DNA from: Dyadobacter arcticus
Lineage (GTDB): Bacteria; Bacteroidota; Bacteroidia; Cytophagales; Spirosomataceae
NCBI RefSeq assembly: GCF_011762185.1
Contig: NZ_JAASQJ010000003.1
Span: forward strand, 620,001 to 684,000
DNA: 64,000 nucleotides
Reading direction: 5' to 3'
A program made the translations under genes and the position numbers. Below, piece after piece: positions 45,753 to 54,779 of this stretch (positions are counted from its first letter, which is position 1; each line of letters starts with the position of its first letter). Under the pieces are notes generated by a model that worked only from the letters and a program-made list of their open reading frames with translations, had not been told where the DNA came from and made no database searches.

Positions 45753-48700
45753 TCAATGTGCTAACTCTGGTTCCAGAACGACTTGTTCTTTTGCCGAACT
45801 CTGAATTGAGGGCGGCAAAAGCTTGTACATCACCGGTGTTACCAGCCTCGAAAGTAATGTTGAGCTGATCAGACCGCCGATTAGAACCAATGCAAGCGGC
45901 GAATACAATGCGCTATATTCAATCACCAGCGGCAGCAAGCCACCGATTGCAGTAAGCGAAGTAAGCAAAATCGGCACGAAACGGATCTCCCCTGCTTCGA
46001 TAATGGCCTCTTCAATTCCTTTGCCTTGCTCACGGAGTTGATTGGTGAAATCCACGACCAGCAATGAGTTTTTAACTTCAATCCCAACCAATGCAATAAA
46101 TCCAATTGTTGCAGTAAATGACAATGTTTCGCCAGTAAGGAACAGCATCAATAATCCACCTACAATCCCAAGTGGAATTACCGAAAGAACAATCAGGATG
46201 CTTTTGAAAGTTTTGAATTCCAAGATTAATACTCCCAAAAACCCAAATACGGTCACAAGGATGATTAGCCCAAGTCCACCGAAACTCTCTTCCTGACTTT
46301 CCTTTTCGCCTGCGACGGTGAAGGTTTGGCCTTTTTCGAACTTAAAAACATTCAATTTATTGGTAATCTCTTCATTCAGGCGCTGCACGTTGTATTCGGG
46401 CTTCACGAATGCAGAAACTGTCACATATCGGTCTTTGTCATAATGCCTGATTTGGTTTGGTGAGCTTTCGAGCTCAATGCTGGCAATGCTTTTGAGCGGA
46501 ATGCTCACACCACTTGCGGACGGCACATATAGCTTGTCAAAAACGCTGTAATCTTGAATCGCTGCGTTTCTTGACACCGAAACATTCACATCGTAATTGT
46601 CGGCCTTGCCAACATCTTCTCTGTAAGTGGCCACATTCAATCCTGCGGCGCCAAGGCGAACGGTTCGGTCAATTTCAGACGCGGAAATCCCCAGACTTCC
46701 GGCCTTTTCTTTGTTGACATGCACCCTGAGATCGGTCGGCTGAACCAGGAGCGGATTGTTCACATAAATGGTTCCTTCGGTCTTAGCTAACAAATCCGCC
46801 ACCCGAAAAGCTGTTTTACGTAAATCGTCGAGGTCTTCACCATAAACGCGATAAGCCAGTGGGGCTTCGATCAGAGGCCCTTGTTCAAAATCCTTTACCT
46901 TGATCTCTGCGCCCGGATATCGTTCCAATTTTTTTCTTAACCTTTCAATAACCTCCACTTTTTCGTCGGTTTCCAAACCTTCTACCTGTACGAAAATCTC
47001 TGCAAAATTCTCACTTTCATTGCGTTGGATCACATTATAATAAACCCGCGGGTTTCCCTTGCCAACGTTGGTTGAGAAAGAAGTAATTAATGGTTCTTTT
47101 TTCAAAACCCCTTCCACATAACGTGCAACCTGATTGGTTTTTTTAAGATTGGTGCCCTGTGGCGTCTCAATATCCACCAGGAACATTGGCTTTTCAGATT
47201 TGGGGAAAAGGCTGTTTCCAATTAATGGTACCAATGCCAGCGATCCGACAAAGATGGCACCTGCCACGAGTAATGTGATGGCTGGCCGTTTCAAAGCCTT
47301 GTCCAGCAAGCTGCCATATGTGGTGTGAATGACCTTCTTCATTCCCCTCAAAAGAAAGTTACCTTCCGCATTCATATGGGGTTTCAAAATTACACTTGAT
47401 AAAAACGGAACAACCGTCAGCGAAACCAGCATAGAAGCAAAAACAGTTGTGATCACTGAAAGAGGCAAACTCCGGATAAAATCTCCCGCACCTTCCGGGA
47501 GGAAGACCAGTGGTAGAAAGGCAAAAATCAGCAGAATCGTGCAGCCCACAACCGCTAGGCTAATTTGCGAAGACGCTTTAATGGAAGCTTCCACCCGGCT
47601 GTATCCCATTCGCAGGTAACGTTCAATATTTTCGACCACCACAATGCTGTCATCGACCAAAATACCCAATGCAACGATCATTCCAACTATGCTTAATTGA
47701 TTAATATTGTAACCAAGCAGGTTCATCAATGTGAGCCCGATGGCCAACGAGAGCGGAATGGAAATCATCACCACAACCGATGCACGGGTGCCCAATGGTA
47801 ATAAAGTAAGCAGTACCAACAAGATGGCGATCCCGAAGTCCCGGGCGAAATGCGACAGACGTGTATCCACACTTTTTGCCTGATCAAAAACTTTTACAAG
47901 CTCAATGTTAGACGGAAGTTCTTTTTCAAACTTTGCAACAATCGGTTCAACCTGGCCCTGCACGGCTATAATGTTCTCGCCTTCCTTTTGGCTAACATTG
48001 ACAAAACTGCAACGGTAACCATTGAGGCGGGTAATATGGGTTTCATCTTCATAACCCAGCTTCACATCAGCTACGTCTTTGAGATACACCACTTTACCAC
48101 CCGACGCAGAGACCACGGTATTGGCGACCTCATCCAATGTGCGGTAGTTGCCGCTCGTCTTAATGTTCAGCTTTTTGGTAGCCATACTAATGCTTCCACC
48201 GGGAATGTTGACATTTTCACTTTGCAATGCGCCAATGACCTGGTCCTGTGTAAGTTTCTGCTGCGCAATCTTGTGCAGGTTCAGGTTTACTTTAACCTGT
48301 CGCTCTGGAATACCCGAGAATTCTACCCTTTTTAGTGTTTTTACTTTCTCAAGACGTTCCTTAAAGTCCTTGGAATACTTCTTCAATTGGGTATAAGTCG
48401 CATTTTCGCTGATCAATGCGTATTGATAGATACTCACATCAGAAGGGATCTGCTTATTGATGCGAATATCTGCCACGTCTGCCGGAAGCTGCGGACGCAG
48501 GCTGTTAATTTCCCGGACTACTTCCTGGTACTTGTCGTCGGGATCGGAGCTGTACTTATATTGGATCTGCATCACGGCCAGGCCGTCGCGGATATCCGTA
48601 ATAACGTGCTTCATATCGTCAAGCTCATTCATTTTCTTCTCCATCGGATCCACGATCAACTGCTCCATATCCTTCGGGCTGGTGCCTGGGTAGATCACAA

Positions 48701-48842
48701 TGACAGAAAATTGGGGCGGATGAATGTCGGGGTCCTCACTGCGCGGCATTGTGAAAAGCGAATAGATGCCCATTGCAAGAACGGCCAGGAAAACGACCAG
48801 GGTAAACTGATAATTCTTTACTGCGAATTCAGGTAATTTCAT
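45753..48842 (-). CDS. RND efflux permease (AcrB/MdtB type)
   Basis: A 1029-residue inner-membrane proton antiporter, about 12 membrane segments with two large periplasmic loops. Relay acidic residues are in VALGILVDDSIVVVENIER near residue 395, the classical D-D pair of TM4. The C-terminal half holds a matching GFIALVGIEVKNSLLVVDF. It expels drugs, dyes, bile-like compounds or metal complexes through the adaptor and TolC proteins encoded upstream in the same operon. The adaptor gene ends 18 nt before it. The substrate range cannot be read from sequence. Confidence 0.92.
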   Translation of the reverse strand: MKLPEFAVKNYQFTLVVFLAVLAMGIYSLFTMPRSEDPDIHPPQFSVIVIYPGTSPKDMEQLIVDPMEKKMNELDDMKHVITDIRDGLAVMQIQYKYSSDPDDKYQEVVREINSLRPQLPADVADIRINKQIPSDVSIYQYALISENATYTQLKKYSKDFKERLEKVKTLKRVEFSGIPERQVKVNLNLHKIAQQKLTQDQVIGALQSENVNIPGGSISMATKKLNIKTSGNYRTLDEVANTVVSASGGKVVYLKDVADVKLGYEDETHITRLNGYRCSFVNVSQKEGENIIAVQGQVEPIVAKFEKELPSNIELVKVFDQAKSVDTRLSHFARDFGIAILLVLLTLLPLGTRASVVVMISIPLSLAIGLTLMNLLGYNINQLSIVGMIVALGILVDDSIVVVENIERYLRMGYSRVEASIKASSQISLAVVGCTILLIFAFLPLVFLPEGAGDFIRSLPLSVITTVFASMLVSLTVVPFLSSVILKPHMNAEGNFLLRGMKKVIHTTYGSLLDKALKRPAITLLVAGAIFVGSLALVPLIGNSLFPKSEKPMFLVDIETPQGTNLKKTNQVARYVEGVLKKEPLITSFSTNVGKGNPRVYYNVIQRNESENFAEIFVQVEGLETDEKVEVIERLRKKLERYPGAEIKVKDFEQGPLIEAPLAYRVYGEDLDDLRKTAFRVADLLAKTEGTIYVNNPLLVQPTDLRVHVNKEKAGSLGISASEIDRTVRLGAAGLNVATYREDVGKADNYDVNVSVSRNAAIQDYSVFDKLYVPSASGVSIPLKSIASIELESSPNQIRHYDKDRYVTVSAFVKPEYNVQRLNEEITNKLNVFKFEKGQTFTVAGEKESQEESFGGLGLIILVTVFGFLGVLILEFKTFKSILIVLSVIPLGIVGGLLMLFLTGETLSFTATIGFIALVGIEVKNSLLVVDFTNQLREQGKGIEEAIIEAGEIRFVPILLTSLTAIGGLLPLVIEYSALYSPLALVLIGGLISSTLLSRLVTPVMYKLLPPSIQSSAKEQVVLEPELAH

Positions 48843-48860
48843 GATTTCGTCTGTTGAATG

Positions 48861-49898
48861 TTACTGAACTATTTTGATTGACGCACCATCCGCCAGGTAG
48901 GCGGAACCTTCCCGGATTACCTGTGCCCCGCTTGCTACACCCGAAAGTATAAATGCCTTATCGCCTTCCAGATAAGCTATTTTTACAGACTTCCGAACCG
49001 CTTTATTGTTTTGGGCAACAAATACAAAAGCACTGTCATTCTCCCCCTCAATCAATGCATCGACCGGAATAGATACCATACTGCTTTTTTCTTTTGGGTA
49101 AATACTCACCTTGGCAAAAAGGCCATTTGCCAGTTTTGCACCATGTTTGTTCAGGTGAATTTCGGCCTGGTAAAGTCCAGACACCGCGTCGCTTCCCTGC
49201 GCCAGCGTTTTAACATTTCCTGTAAAAGTCTGAGGATAAGCATCAAAGGTAATGTCGGCCTTTTCACCGCCTTTCAATCGCGCCCAGTCTTTGTCTGTAA
49301 GACCGCATTTGATAACCCAATCTTGGTTTCCCGTTCCGCTGATGAATAAAACCGCAGTCCCTCCCTGCACCTGTTCGCCTGCATTCTGCAATTTTTGGAT
49401 CACCACTCCGTCTGTCGTGGAAATAATCTTGGATTGAGAGAGATTAAATTTCACAATGTCCAATTGCTTTTCGGCCAGGTTCAATGTGGTGATGCTGTTT
49501 TCTACTTGCTCCTTGGTCGCGACACTGTCCCTGTAAAGATTTTGGATCCGCTGGGCGTCCCGTTTTGCTTTCAGAAAATTTTCCTCTGCCTGCCCCATTT
49601 GGGCATTGACTTCCGTGGTGTTCAAAGTCGCCAGGACTTGACCCCGCCGAACCTTATCTCCTTCTTTGACCAAGATATCCTTAATAATCCCGCCAACCTT
49701 GAAGGAAAGTCGGGCCTCATTTTCAGAACCCAGCAAACCTGAAGTTTCAACTGCCTGCGCCTGATTAAGGGACGAAGAGCTGATAATTTTCACAGGAATC
49801 GTGTTATCCGTGACCTCCGCTTTCTTTTTCTCCTCCTTGCAGCCGAGCGTAACGGCCAGCAAGAGAATGGATATGCCAATTTGAATGGTAGTTTTCAT
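48861..49898 (-). CDS. RND periplasmic adaptor lipoprotein (MFP/HlyD family)
   Basis: A 345-residue membrane-fusion protein. A lipobox with Cys20 (AVTLGC) anchors it to the inner membrane. Order of parts: lipoyl half-motif (about 50-75), alpha-helical hairpin (about 80-135, QMGQAEENFLKAKRDAQRIQ), second lipoyl half (ISTTDGVVIQKLQNAGEQVQ) and beta-barrel domain. It joins the RND pump to TolC. The first in-frame ATG (49967) lies inside the upstream tolC gene; the ATG at 49898, 7 nt after the tolC stop, gives a clean lipoprotein signal and is preferred. Confidence 0.9.
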   Translation of the reverse strand: MKTTIQIGISILLLAVTLGCKEEKKKAEVTDNTIPVKIISSSSLNQAQAVETSGLLGSENEARLSFKVGGIIKDILVKEGDKVRRGQVLATLNTTEVNAQMGQAEENFLKAKRDAQRIQNLYRDSVATKEQVENSITTLNLAEKQLDIVKFNLSQSKIISTTDGVVIQKLQNAGEQVQGGTAVLFISGTGNQDWVIKCGLTDKDWARLKGGEKADITFDAYPQTFTGNVKTLAQGSDAVSGLYQAEIHLNKHGAKLANGLFAKVSIYPKEKSSMVSIPVDALIEGENDSAFVFVAQNNKAVRKSVKIAYLEGDKAFILSGVASGAQVIREGSAYLADGASIKIVQ

Positions 49899-49905
49899 TT
49901 CATTT

Positions 49906-51270
49906 TTAGTTTGAGAATACATAGCTCGCTTTTGCCCGTTCCAGCTCAGCGGAGCGGGTTTGTACATTTAGATAAGAAATACTTTGTTGAAGCTGATCAT
50001 TGATTAAGCGGTTCTGCGCATCCAGCAGCTCTATATAAAGCAGTTGTCCTTCTCGATACAATTTCTGCTGGTCCTGGTAATATTGCTGCGACAATGCAGT
50101 CTGGCTTTTTGATGCCTGGTAAATTTGAAAGGCTGATTTCAGGCGGTTCGACGAGGTTTGCGTCTGCAATTGTAATTGCTGCTCCACCTGGCTAATCTGC
50201 TCACCCGTTGCCTGGCCTTCCAGCATAGCCTGCTTCGCCTTGTACTGTCCCCGGTTTCCTGCAAAAATCCGCCAATCGAGTGTTAGGCCAAAGAGGTAAT
50301 AACGGGTATCGTTATTGAATTTGATAAAATCACCCTGCGTTCCCAGGTCTATAAACGTCGCCAATTTTGGTAATGCCGCAGCTCTGGCTAATTGCCCCGA
50401 AAGTGCATTGATCTTGTAAAGTGATTCGAGTTTTACCAATTCCTCTCTCCGTCCCGTAGCCAGAGAATCAGCATCGATAAGGACTTCCCCGCTTTTTTGC
50501 AGGTCGATTTTGGTATCCAGTGGGCTGTTTAATAGGAAATTAAGATAAGCAATAGCAGTGGCTGCCTGATTTTTTGAATCATCCAATTTGGCCTGTAACC
50601 CAATCAATTCATTTTCCGAGCGGCTGACCACCGTCCGGATTGCCTTATCATTTTTAACGAGCAACTGATTAAATTTTAAATTTTCAGTAGCCAGCGACAC
50701 AGCGCTTTCGAGGATATGGATCGCTTCGTCCGATTGTAAACAAGCATAATAGGCAACCTTAATTTCCTTTACTAGTTCCCTTTTATACACATCCACTTCG
50801 GCTTGCTGGAAATTGATCTGTTCTTTGCGAATACCGGTATTGTATGTGATTTCAGCATTATAAAGTGGCAATGAAGTCCTGAATTTTGCGTCGTAATAAT
50901 TATTCGGGTTGAAGGTCTGATTTACATTCTCTACCTGTGGAAAAGCAGAAGAATTGGTCAGTTGGTTGAGTGAAGAGTACACGGGGTTAAGCAAATCCCC
51001 GATCGGGATGCTGATCTTCCGGCCACCCCTGGAATCCAGATAAGTAGTATTAAAATTGACTTCGGGAAGGAAAAATGATTTCGCTTCTTTCAATGCATAG
51101 ATATTCTTTTCCAGGATGAACCCCTGCTGACGCAGCCCCTGATTATTTTTCAGGCCTTGCTCAATGTATTTCTGTAAAGCAGCTTCCTGTGCGCTGACTT
51201 TAAATGCCAGCCCAGACAACAGCATCGTGAACAGGACATGCCGGAGCATATTCTTGGAAATCCAATTCAT
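49906..51270 (-). CDS. TolC-family outer-membrane efflux protein
   Basis: A 454-residue outer-membrane channel protein with a signal peptide (about 1-27, ending VSAQ). Two halves of long amphipathic helices and short strands are seen, as in TolC/OprM proteins, including LNFLLNSPLDTKIDLQ and the terminal coiled-coil repeats. It starts 51 nt after the tetR stop, and that gap carries the operator-like TGAACACTGTTTA. It is the first structural gene of the efflux operon. Confidence 0.92.
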   Translation of the reverse strand: MNWISKNMLRHVLFTMLLSGLAFKVSAQEAALQKYIEQGLKNNQGLRQQGFILEKNIYALKEAKSFFLPEVNFNTTYLDSRGGRKISIPIGDLLNPVYSSLNQLTNSSAFPQVENVNQTFNPNNYYDAKFRTSLPLYNAEITYNTGIRKEQINFQQAEVDVYKRELVKEIKVAYYACLQSDEAIHILESAVSLATENLKFNQLLVKNDKAIRTVVSRSENELIGLQAKLDDSKNQAATAIAYLNFLLNSPLDTKIDLQKSGEVLIDADSLATGRREELVKLESLYKINALSGQLARAAALPKLATFIDLGTQGDFIKFNNDTRYYLFGLTLDWRIFAGNRGQYKAKQAMLEGQATGEQISQVEQQLQLQTQTSSNRLKSAFQIYQASKSQTALSQQYYQDQQKLYREGQLLYIELLDAQNRLINDQLQQSISYLNVQTRSAELERAKASYVFSN

Positions 51271-51280
51271 GGCAATTCAA

Positions 51281-51311
51281 TGTTTATTTAGTGAACACTG
51301 TTTATCAAACA
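51281..51311. promoter_or_regulatory. TetR operator candidate upstream of the efflux genes
   Basis: TGAACACTGTTTA at 51292-51304 matches the tetR-upstream palindrome with one difference. It sits in a wider run of half-sites: TGTTTA at 51281, TGAACA at 51292, TGTTTA at 51299 and CAAACA at 51306. The site ends about 10 nt upstream of the tolC-like start codon, where bound repressor could block transcription. Confidence 0.6.
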
Positions 51312-51321
51312 GCAAATTTTT

Positions 51322-51936
51322 TTAGGCTTTAAGACCAATCAGATAATTAGTAACCGCACTGTCCAGCATTGCTTCAATGACATCGTCGGGCATAGGCACA
51401 ATACACATCCGGCCGCGGAGATACAATGAAACCAAACCATGAACAAATGACCAGACCGAAATAGAAATTAGCAACACGTCCGCCGGTTTGATCAACTTTT
51501 GTTCAAGACATTCACCGATGGTTTGGGTAACGTATCCAAAAGCACATTCACCCGCTTTCCATTCCGCCTCACTTTTAATCTGCGATAATGGCGCACGCAT
51601 GATAAACATCAGGTCGTAATAATCCGGATTATCAAATGCAAATTTCATGTAAGTCCGCCCAATTGCACCCAGACGTTCAAATGGGTTTTTGATCGCATCG
51701 TTCTTTCGTAACTCTGTATCCAGAAGCGCAAAACCGTTCTCATGGATCACATAAAAAATCTCATCCTTGTCTTTAAAATAAAGGTAGATCGTAGCGGGAC
51801 TGTATTCGATGTCATCGGCCATGTTACGAATGGACGTCTTATCGTAACCGTGCTTCAGAAATAACTGAGTTGCTGACTCAATAATCAGGTTTCTCATGTC
51901 TTGTTTCTCCCGCTCTTTTCTTTCTTTAATTGCCAT
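51322..51936 (-). CDS. TetR/AcrR-family repressor
   Basis: A 204-residue regulator with an N-terminal helix-turn-helix (about 14-60, NMADDIEYSPATIYLYFKDKDEIF) and a ligand-binding helical domain. It is encoded immediately upstream of, and in the same orientation as, the tolC-adaptor-RND genes, so it is their likely repressor and may sense a pump substrate. Matching 13-bp palindromes lie upstream of itself and of tolC. An in-frame ATG at 51987 would overlap its own palindrome, so 51936 was chosen. Confidence 0.88.
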   Translation of the reverse strand: MAIKERKEREKQDMRNLIIESATQLFLKHGYDKTSIRNMADDIEYSPATIYLYFKDKDEIFYVIHENGFALLDTELRKNDAIKNPFERLGAIGRTYMKFAFDNPDYYDLMFIMRAPLSQIKSEAEWKAGECAFGYVTQTIGECLEQKLIKPADVLLISISVWSFVHGLVSLYLRGRMCIVPMPDDVIEAMLDSAVTNYLIGLKA

Positions 51937-51964
51937 GATGATATTAAATACGATGTGAATATAA

Positions 51965-51977
51965 TAAACACTGTTTA
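51965..51977. promoter_or_regulatory. TetR operator candidate upstream of tetR
   Basis: TAAACACTGTTTA is a perfect palindrome (TAAACA-C-TGTTTA), 29-41 nt before the tetR start. The same word, with one change, is upstream of the tolC-like gene. This is the standard layout of an autoregulated efflux repressor. Confidence 0.65.
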
Positions 51978-52066
51978 GTATATGCAAATTTTAAATGATG
52001 AACGGCAAAAAAGAATGCACCATTTATCACATAAGTCTTTCAATAGCCTTCTACAAGCGTATTTTA

Positions 52067-52086
52067 GTAGAAATTAATTTTTCTAC
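52067..52086. promoter_or_regulatory. Inverted repeat upstream of a membrane-protein gene
   Basis: GTAGAAA and TTTCTAC are perfect 7-bp complements separated by TTAATT, ending 20 nt before the ATG at 52107. It may be an operator or a leader hairpin. No regulator is known. Confidence 0.3.
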
Positions 52087-52106
52087 ACTTCCAACTTTAT
52101 TCCTCT

Positions 52107-52691
52107 ATGAACACTTTACTTCGGGTTACGCAAAAATTCGACTCGACATTAAATTCCTTGCGATTCGTCAGAAAGCATTTTCTTATAATCCTTATTCTCG
52201 GATTGATTGCAGGACTCGGACGGGCAGCGCAGCTCCGTGCATTCGGAGCAATTGCTCCGTGGCTGGATACTTTCCTTGAAATCACAATCCAGACTGCCAG
52301 AATCCTTATTTTTCTATTTAGTCTGGGTTTAACAAATGTGAAAAAAGGGATTACCAGATTCGTTTCAGTATTTTCATTTGAAACCGGCACAAGCAAAAAC
52401 TGGAAATCAGCTTGGGCGAAACTTAAGACAGAGTGGGTGGCAGTAACTCTTAATATGGCTGCTTTTCTGTTTATTTCTTTCCTGATCAACCTGATGATTG
52501 ATCACATTGCATATGAAACCTGCCTTTATCTTACGTTGAAGCGGGATGGCCTCCTTTCTGCGGATTCTTCTGAATGGGCAATTATTCTGTTTTTCAAAAA
52601 TATTTCCGTCATCCCCTTTACGCTCGTTTTTAATGCTACTTTGCTCCTTTGGTTTGCTAACAGACTGCCTCAGCATGTTCGGGAAGCTTAA
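52107..52691 (+). CDS. Membrane protein of unknown function
   Basis: A 194-residue protein with about four hydrophobic segments (near 28-45, 62-78, 112-130 and 160-180) and a basic loop between the second and third. No signal peptide or catalytic motif was recognised. It lies divergent from the efflux operon, 170 nt from the tetR start. Its stop lies 18 nt before a terminator that best serves the opposite-strand gene. Function is not assigned. Confidence 0.6.
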   Translation: MNTLLRVTQKFDSTLNSLRFVRKHFLIILILGLIAGLGRAAQLRAFGAIAPWLDTFLEITIQTARILIFLFSLGLTNVKKGITRFVSVFSFETGTSKNWKSAWAKLKTEWVAVTLNMAAFLFISFLINLMIDHIAYETCLYLTLKRDGLLSADSSEWAIILFFKNISVIPFTLVFNATLLLWFANRLPQHVREA

Positions 52692-52709
52692 AAAATAGCT
52701 TTTTGACAC

Positions 52710-52737
52710 AAAAAAAAGGGGCTTGCGAAAGCCCCTT
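52710..52737 (-). terminator. Intrinsic terminator of the coiled-coil protein gene
   Basis: AAGGGGCTT and AAGCCCCTT are perfect complements around a GCGA tetraloop. On the - strand the stem leads into eight T residues. It may also slow + strand transcription. Confidence 0.88.
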
Positions 52738-52744
52738 ACTAAAA

Positions 52745-53194
52745 TTAATTGCCGCCGGGCAGCGTAGCGAGTTTAGCCTCGTCGCTGCTGATCTTTTCTC
52801 GTAAAGATTCGATATCCTTTCTCAGATCTTCAAGGTTGTCAGCCGCTCTCCTGGCCCTCTTCGAGTCTCTGTGAGCCGAACCTGCACTTTTACTTGCCCT
52901 TTTGGCCAATTTCCTGCTTTGAGCGTCGTCGTCTAGTTTCTCTGCGGCGTCTCTATTCTGATCCGCTGACCTCTGCGCATCCTCAGCCGCCTTCGCAGCC
53001 TCATCCGATTTGCTTTGCAGCTCATTTTCCAGTTTCGCAAGTTCCAACTTACGCTCATTCAACTTTTTGCTCAACTCCAATGCCTCTTTCTGATCCTTCA
53101 AAATATTTATAGAATCCTTCGAAACAACCTGGGCTGACAGTGAGAAGGTAATTAGCAGGAGACCTAGTGCACCTACAACTGCTTTGATTTTCAT
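52745..53194 (-). CDS. Secreted coiled-coil protein of unknown function
   Basis: A 149-residue protein with a signal peptide (about 1-22, ending SLSAQ) and then an almost continuous charged coiled coil (about 30-140), rich in Lys, Glu, Asp, Ala and Arg. It has no cysteine in the mature part and no known domain. The pattern DAQRSADQNRDAAEKLDDDAQSR-like suggests a long helix that might link or space envelope components. The 53194 start was chosen over 53239, as it begins a normal signal peptide. It is monocistronic, with a strong terminator. Confidence 0.65.
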   Translation of the reverse strand: MKIKAVVGALGLLLITFSLSAQVVSKDSINILKDQKEALELSKKLNERKLELAKLENELQSKSDEAAKAAEDAQRSADQNRDAAEKLDDDAQSRKLAKRASKSAGSAHRDSKRARRAADNLEDLRKDIESLREKISSDEAKLATLPGGN

Positions 53195-53362
53195 AACTGA
53201 CAATAATTTAGAGGTAATAATCAAACATTCACATTGCAAAAACCGTGCCGTTTTGTTCGGTCAACAACAATCCGTTCAAGTTGGAATTTTAGCTCGAATT
53301 TGCGGGTTAAATCCTAAAAGCCGCCTGGCCCTTATACTCTCGTTTACTTAAAATATCCTGAA

Positions 53363-54169
53363 TTGAAAAAATATATAAGCCTAGCCCTATCATGTCTGGC
53401 CACTCTAACGCTCTCCTGCGATAGTTTCATTCTATACAATCCCAATGAAATCAATCTGGATAGAGATGAGCGCAACCTGAGTGAGATGAATATCAAAAAA
53501 ATTCAGGCTATCCCATTGCGTGACACGCTGAAATTTATCCTTATGGGTGACACCCAACGTTGGTATGACGAATCGGCCGATTTTGTTAAAAGTGCGAATA
53601 GCCAAAAAGACATCGCATTCGTGCTCCACGCAGGCGACATTTCCGATTTTGGTATCAACCAGGAATTCAAATGGGTTAACGAGATCATGGTGAAACTGAA
53701 TTCACCGTATCTGACCGTGATTGGCAACCACGATATTGTTGCAAACGGCCCGATTTCCTATCGCAAAATGTATGGCTCGCTGGATTATTCCTTTGACTAC
53801 GGCAATCACAGGTTTGTGTTCATTAATACCAACTCCCGTGAATATGCATTTGATGGGACTGTACCTAATCTCTCCTGGCTGAAATCACAACTCAGCAATA
53901 ATCCGGAGAATAAGAATATTATTGTAATTGGGCACGTACCTCCATTTGACGGTGATTTTGATAAAAAGTTAGAAAAGGATTTCTCAGATTTACTGGGCTC
54001 AAATCCGAATGTGAAAATGAGTTTATATGGTCATAAACACAGTTTCAATAATGGCGAGTTTTACAATGATGGCGTGCATTATTACGTCACAACAAGCATG
54101 GGTGCCCGTGGATACTGGGTAGTGAGGGTTTGGAAAGACGGGTATTATTTAGAAAAAATTGAGTTTTGA
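53363..54169 (+). CDS. Metallophosphoesterase lipoprotein (calcineurin-like)
   Basis: A 268-residue exported phosphoesterase. The signal peptide ends in a lipobox with Cys19 (LTLSC). Dimetal-site motifs are all present in order: LMGDTQ near residues 60-65, HAGDISDFG near 90, VIGNHD near 120, GHVPP near 194 and YGHKH near 223. The substrate could be a phospho-ester in the periplasm or outer leaflet. It starts with TTG; no ATG gives a signal peptide. The next gene overlaps its stop, so the two are coupled. Confidence 0.88.
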   Translation: MKKYISLALSCLATLTLSCDSFILYNPNEINLDRDERNLSEMNIKKIQAIPLRDTLKFILMGDTQRWYDESADFVKSANSQKDIAFVLHAGDISDFGINQEFKWVNEIMVKLNSPYLTVIGNHDIVANGPISYRKMYGSLDYSFDYGNHRFVFINTNSREYAFDGTVPNLSWLKSQLSNNPENKNIIVIGHVPPFDGDFDKKLEKDFSDLLGSNPNVKMSLYGHKHSFNNGEFYNDGVHYYVTTSMGARGYWVVRVWKDGYYLEKIEF

Positions 54170-54774
54170 AAAATTCGCATAAGTTTTTACTGTTCCTGAT
54201 TTTGCTGATCCCGTCTGCGGCTTTTGCCCAGCGCGCTGAAGCTTTTCAGCAAAGCCGCAAATGGTATCTTCCAGACCATCTCAAATTACAGTTTGCGGGC
54301 GGCATTGGATTTCTGTCGGGCGGGCCTGGGTACCTTTCAAAAAACGAAACATTGGAAACGGATGTGCTTTTTGGGTTTTTACCACAAAAATTCGGAGGAG
54401 ATGCGCTGATTACGATAACTGGAAAAACGACTTATTCGCCCTGGCGGATACCACTAAGGCGGGAAAGCTACTATGTCGCGCCATTTTCCCTGGGCTTCTA
54501 TCTGAGTTATACCTTCGGACCTCAGTTTGACACTAAGTGGCCGGCATACTATCCAAAAGGTTATTATTGGTGGGCAACGACATTCAGGCCTGCCGCATAT
54601 ATTGGTGGGAAATTAGGGAAAAACTTCATTGTCAAAGATCGGAAACGAGGATTTGAGTTTTATTATGAACTGGGCACTTATGACCTGATGTTGATAAGCT
54701 ACGTACAAAACCGCGGTTACCTGGATGTCAGCGACATTGTAAACTTGTCGTTAGGTGTAAAATATGGTTTTTAG
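54166..54774 (+). CDS. Secreted protein of unknown function, coupled to the phosphoesterase gene
   Basis: A 202-residue protein with a signal peptide (about 1-22, ending AAFAQ). The rest is rich in aromatic residues and Gly with alternating strands (YYVAPFSLGFYLSYTFG, WWATTFRPAAYIGGKLG, VNLSLGVKYGF). It ends in Phe, which suggests a small outer-membrane beta-barrel. The start codon is TTG and overlaps the upstream stop (TTGA), so translation is coupled. It converges on the multi-PAS gene with 5 nt between stops and no hairpin. Function is not assigned. Confidence 0.68.
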   Translation: MKNSHKFLLFLILLIPSAAFAQRAEAFQQSRKWYLPDHLKLQFAGGIGFLSGGPGYLSKNETLETDVLFGFLPQKFGGDALITITGKTTYSPWRIPLRRESYYVAPFSLGFYLSYTFGPQFDTKWPAYYPKGYYWWATTFRPAAYIGGKLGKNFIVKDRKRGFEFYYELGTYDLMLISYVQNRGYLDVSDIVNLSLGVKYGF

Positions 54775-54779
54775 ACGGG

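Noticed and set aside
47850..48335. 161-codon frame antisense to the RND permease gene
   Set aside because: Lies wholly inside a well supported gene; no recognisable domain, so a shadow frame.
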